Source: Perognathus longimembris pacificus
Lineage: Eukaryota; Chordata; Mammalia; Rodentia; Heteromyidae
Assembly: GCF_023159225.1 (NCBI RefSeq)
Contig: NC_063171.1
Coordinates: forward strand, 38,843,378-38,907,377
Reading direction: 5' to 3'
Length of the DNA: 64,000 nt
Made by a program: the position numbers and the translations under genes. Shown one piece after another: positions 49,501 through 55,463 of this stretch. Below the pieces are notes generated by a model. The model did not search any database. It was not told where the DNA came from and saw only the letters and a list, made by a program, of their open reading frames with translations. The stretch's first letter is position 1; the number at the start of each line of letters is the position of its first letter.

Positions 49501-52500
49501 TGTGATAGGGTGATACGGTAGACTGGGGGAAAAACACCCTGTTATTGTCACCCGTCCTTGGTGGACAGTGTATATATTCCCACTAAGTAATAGATACTGG
49601 AATTCAGCTCTAGAGAATGGAATGAGATAGTACTTGGCGTGATGCAGAGATCATTTGGAGGAAATAAAGCTGAAAGGAAGACTAGGAAAAACGGCATGAC
49701 CTCCTAGGAAGGTAGACACCATGTCTTAGAGGCTTGAAGAAGACACAGGTCTTGAGTCCTTGGTATATTCCCCAAAGGAGCACAAGACATGTGGTTTCCT
49801 TGTCATTCTTTTCTTTTTCTTTATCCCCCACAAGAACATAAGGGCAGCGTTTCCTGCAAATCACTGATTCCTAGCACCATAGGATAGTGTCTGTATACTT
49901 ACAATTGAGTGATGGTGTCTCCTTAACAGAGCCTGGATCTTACAACCAGGAAGATGATCCATGAGGGACCTCTGACTTGGAGGATAAGCAAGGATAAGAC
50001 CTTGGGTATGTACCAGGGGCCTGGGAACAAGAGAGGATCCATGGTGAGTGGGTTTCTCCAGAGCCTTTTCCTCTCTGTCACATAAGCCTGGAAGTTGTTG
50101 TTCTAAAAGGGTAATGGGATAGCTAGTAGGAAGTCACAATACAAATAAGAGTAGTAACACTGAGCTCCTTAAGCACAGCATGGGAAGGAAGGAACCAGAG
50201 AAAAAAGGAATTGGGATCATTATACTCCCAAGGCCTCCTAGTTCCTGGACACAGATATCTGAGAACCTCTGGTCACTGAGGAACGAATAAGTAGCAGAGC
50301 ATGCCTGAAACCCCTCTTCTCCCCACAGACCTCCATGTGCTGTTGCTAGAGGACCTGCTAGTGCTCCTGCAGAGACAGGATGAGCGGCTGCTGCTTAAGT
50401 GCCACAGCAAGACAGCCGTGGGCTCCTCAGACAGCAAGCAGACCTTCAGCCCCGTTCTGAAGCTCAATGCTGTGCTCATCCGCTCTGTGGCCACAGGTAC
50501 TTACGAGGAGACATCCTGACAAGCCCGGGACTCTAGGGCCAGGATCACTGCTAACTTCCATGCAGCCAGTGATGTGGACCATTCTGCGGTCTTACAGGAC
50601 TTGTTCATCGTGTTCCTTTCCTCCTATCCTGACCCACTCTTAGCAGAAGATTGGGCAAGGTAAAGAATCTGATAGGGACTAAGATACAAATGGGCCACCC
50701 TGGAGCAGGAATGGTCAGCCCTCCAGGGCACTAAGGGGTAGGACTAGACACCTAGTTGATGCTGAGAATGTTGGAACAGGATTGGGAGAACTGGGCAGAA
50801 ACACAAAACAGGCCTTCTTGCTGCAAGAGTGCCTCAGGCAGAACATGTTTGCAAATAATGCAGTACCTGCAACACAGCCAAGACCAGAGGTCAAAGGTAA
50901 GCAAGAAGAAGTGCATTATTCATAAGACAGGCTCAGCGACAGAACTTGGCAACCACATTCTGCAGCTTCATCTCCATCTGTAATGTGTAGGTGATATCTA
51001 TCCCGCTCTTAGAGTCAAAAGAGATGATGGATATGAAAGATATAAACCCTATGCACCATACACAGGTCAGCTCTCAGTTATTAGACTAGCAGAGCAGTGA
51101 AAGTCGCCATCAAACTGCCTCACAAGTGATTCTGATAACTCATATTTATCTCATGCTATATTTTCATCTGTGTTGATAGTCAAGGCTTTGAGCTTGTCCT
51201 GGCCCAAACTATAGTCACAACTGCCACCTCCACTGCAAGCCCTCAACCTTTCTTTTCTCACCCAGATAAACGGGCATTCTTCATCATCTGTACCTCCGAA
51301 CTGGGCCCTCCTCAAATTTATGAACTGGTCGCATTGACATCATCAGACAAGAACACGTGAGAATTGACTGAGGGGTCCAGGGTGGTGTGTATGAGGATTG
51401 TGAATAGTGAGGCCAGGGCTGGGCCCCAGAGCAGTCATGGTACAAGGAGCTGGGAAGGAAAGGGGAAGGCAAGACAGGCCCAGAGAAGCCATTAGAGGGT
51501 TGTCACTGCAGCCCTGTATCCAGACTTGAAACAAGTGTATTAAGTCCATGCCTCCTTCCAGGCCATCTACTTAACCCCTGTTCCCCAACAGCAGCCATGA
51601 GATAGCATAGCTCAGTAGGAGAAGACAGGTTGAGTCAGATGTTTTCTCTCTGACAAAGGAGTTTTCCATCTCCAGAATGTGATTAATACTACATCTTAGA
51701 GAGTTAGTTTGAGAGAGAAAACATAGAGTGCCTAGCCCAGGACTTAAGAAGAGGGTTGGTGTCTTTAACAGTTGGTAGCTGAAAGTCATATGAGCACAAG
51801 GGAGCAACTGAGGACTGAGGGAAGTGGCTCCCTGCCAGGCAAAGGGTCTCTAGGATGTGGGACTTTGAAGCTCTGGAACAGAGGGACCCACAGCCTTGTC
51901 TTCTAGCCTTGTTTGCCTAGCCTTGTTTTTACCACCAGTCTTCTCTTTTCCTGCTGAGCAACAGATGGATGGAACTCTTAGAAGAGGCCGTGCGGAACGC
52001 CACCAGGCACCCTGTGGCTACCCCAACACCCATTCACCCCCCACCTCCAGGCCCCCAGGAACCAGTCCATCAGGACCCCAGTCCCAGCAGGTGTGTGCTT
52101 AGCCCTGCAGTTCCCCAGCCATTCCCACTGTAAGCTGCTTGCTTCCTGCTGCTTCTAAGCTCTTCACTCCTAGAGTGGATAGCATCAGTAGTAAGCTGCC
52201 CCAAGCTCCAGCAGATGGAGAAATATATCCCTCTTTCTCTGCCTTCTGTCCCCTGACTGTAATGGAAACCATACTTGAAGTAGGGTCGCAGGTGTAGAAC
52301 TGGGTTAGCACCCACGCTCTGTCCTGATCATCTGCCAGGCAGGTGATGAGACCCCACTCCTTCATTGCCTGTTCTACCTGGGGAATCCTGGGATTTCATG
52401 GTATCTTGACATTTTGGCTGGTAAAGTCAGGTCTGCCACCGAATGATCTGTTCTCACTATTGGTTGGTTTCTCCCCTCAGGGTAGGACTAGATGACTCAG

Positions 52501-55411
52501 AAGTATACCAAAGTAAGCGAGAACTTGAGGAGCCACCTGGAGGTAAGGGCCCTGTCTTGTGAGAGTTCAGCCTAGTCTATGGCAGGCACAAATAAGGCGA
52601 GGGTGTGGAGTGATGGGAAAGTCCATCAATCCAGAGGTGTGGGCTTTTGCTAAAATAGTAGAGAAGAAACAGGGGAGGAGGGAGTCTGTGAAGAAAGAAC
52701 AAACTGACACCAGCTCACTTCACCAGACTCTTCTGCCTCCTTGAGTGGCAGGATTAGTGGGGGAGGAAGACAGAAGCTGTCTGGCTGACTCCAAGGGCCT
52801 TTCTATGCTTCAGCGAGATGCATGCAGAACACAGAAAACATTAGAGTGCATAGTACACTGGGTCTAAGATGGTCATATTGGGATGGGATGGAGGGGAAGA
52901 GTATGTGAAATAGCTTAGGCTCTTGGATTCAGGGGGAAATCTAAGGCTTCTTGGCTAGATTACTGCTCTACTTCCTTCTGTTTATAGTACTTTTCCTTCT
53001 AGCTTCCACACCTTCCAGTCTTTGTTGCAATGTCCCCTTTGCAGTAATACCCATAGAACTCACCATCTTCTAACAAATACTTTATTATTTCTCTGTGATC
53101 CTTCATTAGAAGTTGAGGTCCCCAAACAGATCAGGGGTCTTTGTTTTGTCTACTGATGTATGCCAAGAGCCTGAGACAGTAGCTGGCCATAGCAAGTGCT
53201 TGGTTAACCTCTGTAGAGCTTCCCAGGGTACCCTGTCCTCTTGGATTTACAGCTAGACATGGATGCACTCTATACATACCCTCGCCAATGCCCTGTCCCA
53301 CCCTCCCCTCTCATCCAAAACAGGCACTGGACCCCAGCAGGGAACCCAAGGAAAGCCAGAGAAGCCTGAGCAGGAGGGCAGTCCAGAGAAAGAGGAGCTG
53401 CGAACCCCTTCTCACCCTTCCCTCTGCCCGTATGGAGAGAACATGGACATCAGGACAAGGGATCCTGTCCACCTGGCCCTCCCAGGCCCTCTGTTCATGG
53501 AAGGACTCGCTGATTCAGCCCTGGAAGATGGTGAGTGCTTTGATGCCCCTTTCATGAGCCCCTAGTCCCTTAGGAACATTTGATCAGTGTGGATTTAACC
53601 GACTCAAAGTTCTCCCTGGGTTGCATGGTTTTGTGCCAGTCCTGGCACTTGAACTCAGAGCCTGGACACTGTCCCTGAGCTTCTTTTGCTCAAACTCTAT
53701 CACTTGAGCCACAGCGCCACTTATAGCTTTTTTGGTAGTTAATTGGAGATAAGAATCTCATGGGCTTTCTTGCCTGGGCTGGCTTCAAACTACCATCCTC
53801 AGATCTCAGCCTCTTGAGTAGCGAGGATTACAGGTAAGAGCCATCTGCTCCTGGCTCTCCCTAATTTCACTAGATGGTACGTCGGCTGGTGAGCTAGAGC
53901 TCTCCAGACCTGCTGTGGCTTTGGTAAATTGACTTGACCATGGTATGGCATGAGGGAAGAGTTCAGTCCTGTGCTAGGAAAGCCATCATTCTCTTTCCTC
54001 CTCCAGTGGAGAACCTGCGACACCTGATCCTCTGGAGCCTGCTTCCAGGTCACACCACGGAGACTCAGGCCGCAGGGGAGCCCGAGGACGACCTGACACC
54101 TACTCCTTCTGTCATCAGCATGACCTCTCACCCCTGGGACCCAGGCTCCCCAGGGCAAGCTCCTACTGGGGGTGAGAGGGACAGTGCCCAAGTTCCAGGG
54201 CCAGAGAGAAGCCATCCAGGACAGGAGGACGAAGCTTTCTGTTCTCTAGCACATCTTCCCCCAAGGACTAGGAATTCTGGTATCTGGGAGTCTCCCGAGC
54301 TGGATAGTTCAGCTGAACAGACTGCAAGTGCAGAAGCAGCAGGAAGTTACAAGGTTGTGAGAAAAGGTAAAATGTAGTGGCGTGTCCACAGGTGATAGAA
54401 GCACCACTTTTGTTAAGGTGGAGGCAAGTCTTCCATCCGGGCCCTTCCTTCTCCATCTTCATCCTGGGTATGTGAGCAAAGTATAGACTGGGTCCTGGGA
54501 GAATGAGGCAGATTGATACCATCGTGCATGAAAAGGCTTTGGAGTTACACAAGCAAGCTTCAGAACCCTAGCTCAGTACTTAAGTGTTTATGTGGCCTTA
54601 GACAAAATTTTGACCATCTCTAAACTTTCTTCTCTTAACATATGAAAACCCTGAAGTGGCATGTGGCTCAAAGTGGCAGAGCGAGCGAAAGAGCTCAGGG
54701 ATAGCACCAGGTCCTGAGTTCAAGCCCTACCACACACAAAAAAAAATTTTAAAAAACATTGTTTACTGCCCAGCCAGCACAAACCAGCCTTCAGGGTTTT
54801 CTGTTCTTTACTAACCTTGCAGTCCTAAGGAAAAGATGTGGTTCTGCCTAGAAACCTCAGATGAAGCCTATAAAGGTAAGGGCAGATGACCACAGCCTGT
54901 CCCTCCAGACGTCAGTGAAGGAGAACAGAGAATGGATGAAGGGAAGGGCTTAGGACAAGCCAGGGGCACATGGAAGAGGAAAAGACTGAGTGCACTGGTA
55001 GAGGGTACCTTGTGTTAGGAAATACTGTGGACAGCTTTGTGACGAGACTGGTTCACAGAGACGCTAAGGCCCGCTTTGGTCAGAGCAGTGAGGCCAAGGA
55101 CAGAATGAGCTGAAGAAGAAGGAGTGCTAGCTGAAGAGTGTTGGGGAAAGATGAAATGAAGCCTGGGTTGCATGAGGCTGAGGTGGGGCCCAAGAAGGCC
55201 TTTGCATACTCCCCTCATGCCTGCATTGTCCCCCTTCCATCTGCCATGGGCTGCCTCTGCTGGGTTTCTGGGAACTGACTGCTTCCTCCTCTCTTTCGGT
55301 GACTTGGTGGAAAGTTCTCTGCAGCTCCCTGGGATGTAATCACATAGAATTTTGTGTTCATTTTGTTCTTCCCTTTTTCTTGTTCTCTGTCTCCTTCCTT
55401 TTCCCTGTCCT

Positions 55412-55463
<52 letters not shown>

